This document shows positions 62,845 to 64,000 of a stretch of DNA of 64,000 nucleotides, piece after piece. A program made the translations under genes and the position numbers. How positions within the stretch are numbered: position 1 is the stretch's first letter; each line of letters begins with the position of its first letter. The notes beneath the pieces are model-generated. The model ran no database searches, had not been told where the DNA came from, and saw only the letters and a program-made list of their open reading frames with translations. The DNA is from JBBIPA01 sp963820495 (GTDB taxonomy: Bacteria; Chloroflexota; Dehalococcoidia; GIF9; UBA5629): the NCBI GenBank assembly GCA_963820495.1, contig CAWGAF010000002.1, positions 1,240,001-1,304,000 on the forward strand, read 5' to 3'.

Positions 62845-64000
62845 CTAAGAGCTAATCAGCCCCGCCAGTTCATATTCTCCTAGAGTTTTAATTCGCTGTT
62901 GCTTAGCGAATTGCTCCGCTTCCGGGGCAATCTGAGGGATTCCCACAAAAACCTTATTGCGGATGCCAGCATCAAAAGCCTCAGCATCAAATTGTGATAC
63001 CTTGTCTATACCAACAACCTGCCCTTTTTCAGCAATCACCACTTCAATTGCGATAGCAGGTTTCACAATAACATCGTCCCTTTGTGCAAAGATGTCGAAT
63101 GTATGTTCAGCACCTGATTTCCCAGGCACCCTGGCTCTCTCAAAAACATCATAGCCACGATTTCTCAGAAACGCTGCTATTTTTGCTCTAGGTCCAGAAG
63201 ATGCACCCATCTGATCCATATAGTGGGCAGTGGCTCTGGTCAACACCGAGGCGGAAGATCGCTTCTGAGTGTTTAAAAACGATATGAGTGCTGACGGATC
63301 GCTAGCTTCAAAAACTCCGATCTTTTGTCTCTCCGCAAACTTTGCTGCCTCACGACTCAATTTCGGTATAACTATAACCACCTTGTAATTCAGCCCCATA
63401 TCATAGGCTTTAGTATCAAACTCGAACAACTCTTCCAGTACCACCTCTGCTTGCCCGCGCGAGGCGATTAAGATTCCAACGCCTACGTAATACTTAGCTA
63501 ACCCATCATCTCTGCTAGCCAGGATATTGATGGTATGAACAGCACCTGAACCGCCATGCACCTTGGCCATCTCCTCAACGTGATAACCTTGCAGCCTCAG
63601 GAAATCAACAAGCTGAGCTTTTGGCTTTAATTGAAATTCAAGCCAATCCTTTTTGTCAGGGCTCAGACTATAAGAGTATAGCTGGATTTCCTGGAGCTCC
63701 TCAAAAGTCCATATTTTCCCACTAGTCATGTTACGCCACTTTATTACCGGCGTAGGGAATATCTCGTTGCAATCAAGACACCTATACCTTATCCCCACAT
63801 TGCGGTAATCGGTACCCAAAAGTTTCAGTTCTTTCTGGCACTTAGGACACGTATACTTATGATCCGCTTTGTAATCCTGTTCCATGCCCACGTTGCCACA
63901 GGAAAAGTGCTCAATGAGTTGTCCTCTGATTAAGTTACCAGAGCCGCAATGTGGACAGCGTTCTACCGGTACCAACTGGACTGAACCATCGGGATCTACA
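62845..64000 (-). CDS. Zinc-ribbon protein with two restriction-endonuclease-like domains (5' end outside window)
   Basis: The frame remains open to the window edge (DPDGSVQLVPVERC), so the start is missing; about 385 residues are visible. Two zinc-binding cysteine sets come first (CPHCGSG..., CPKC, CLDC; to about residue 80). Two related domains follow (about 120-245 and 260-385), each with HT.(N/D)I.A.RDD, a core strand, and F(D/E)..AFDAG..(N/Y)K.....P. These recall Mrr-like PD-(D/E)XK nuclease folds, but the ExK element is altered (IAIEVV), so catalysis is uncertain. Function unknown; a perfect terminator follows. Confidence 0.65.
   Translation of the reverse strand, partial: VDPDGSVQLVPVERCPHCGSGNLIRGQLIEHFSCGNVGMEQDYKADHKYTCPKCQKELKLLGTDYRNVGIRYRCLDCNEIFPTPVIKWRNMTSGKIWTFEELQEIQLYSYSLSPDKKDWLEFQLKPKAQLVDFLRLQGYHVEEMAKVHGGSGAVHTINILASRDDGLAKYYVGVGILIASRGQAEVVLEELFEFDTKAYDMGLNYKVVIVIPKLSREAAKFAERQKIGVFEASDPSALISFLNTQKRSSASVLTRATAHYMDQMGASSGPRAKIAAFLRNRGYDVFERARVPGKSGAEHTFDIFAQRDDVIVKPAIAIEVVIAEKGQVVGIDKVSQFDAEAFDAGIRNKVFVGIPQIAPEAEQFAKQQRIKTLGEYELAGLISS

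Noticed and set aside
1..64000. CRISPR arrays, rRNA genes, replication origin
   Set aside because: No regularly spaced repeats, rRNA-like stretches or DnaA-box clusters were noticed anywhere in the window.

Overview
The window looks like a chromosomal segment of an anaerobic bacterium of the Chloroflexota, most likely class Dehalococcoidia. This is an inference from gene order and family content: a pyrR-pyrB-pyrC-carA-carB-pyrK operon, a pantothenate operon behind tandem pan RNA motifs (known from Chloroflexi among others), an Mo-enzyme/NrfD/Hdr-type membrane complex, and formate/NAD(P)H/ferredoxin enzymes. No rRNA, CRISPR array or replication origin was seen.

Layout. 1-0.4 kb: 3' end of an unknown gene. 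0.6-8.9 kb: pyrimidine operon with a sigma-70 promoter and a PyrR attenuator. 9-11 kb: two tandem small membrane proteins, a YjbQ-family protein and a double UspA protein. 11-15.3 kb (minus): parvulin foldase, homoserine dehydrogenase, threonine synthase and GTP cyclohydrolase I. 15.4-26.6 kb: mixed housekeeping and accessory genes: tRNA-Pro, ADP-forming acyl-CoA synthetase subunit, lipoprotein, one IS element with inverted repeats, PrsW-like protein, HhH protein, two small ABM-like proteins, tRNA-Gln, rlmB and a GAF-GGDEF diguanylate cyclase.

26.8-35 kb looks like an accretion hotspot. An intact tRNA-Asn(GTT) is followed by three same-orientation copies of its 3' end (28.0, 32.9, 35.0 kb). 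Between them lie an acetoacetate-decarboxylase-like gene, rpoD, a TetR repressor with twin palindromic operators driving an unusual membrane-SCP2-flavodoxin-SCP2 fusion, and a DUF4917/SIR2-like gene with a nearly leaderless promoter.

35-42.4 kb: acetate/succinate-type transporter, then a CISM-type complex: TAT-exported molybdopterin subunit, four-cluster ferredoxin, NrfD, a small two-helix protein and an HdrDE-like protein whose frame is broken twice. 42.5-46.7 kb: FmdB zinc ribbon, TPR lipoprotein, then the pantothenate operon (PanG-type reductase, panD, panB, panC) behind a strong promoter, two pan-motif stem-loops and an intrinsic terminator.

46.9-59.1 kb is the most striking part: a ribbon-helix-helix/NuoE fusion, NuoF, a HoxU-like protein, a 1357-residue selenocysteine formate dehydrogenase whose in-frame UGA is followed by a bSECIS hairpin, a NuoG-N/NfnB fusion, then stand-alone NfnA and NfnB. 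Three NfnB-type flavin modules stand in one array, suggesting a formate:NAD(P)H:ferredoxin electron-bifurcating or confurcating assembly whose first gene may be its own redox-sensing regulator.

59.1-64 kb: cell-surface polysaccharide genes (GH16 lipoprotein, polysaccharide deacetylase, membrane glycosyltransferase interrupted at an A8 slippery run) and the start-truncated gene of a zinc-ribbon protein with two nuclease-like domains.
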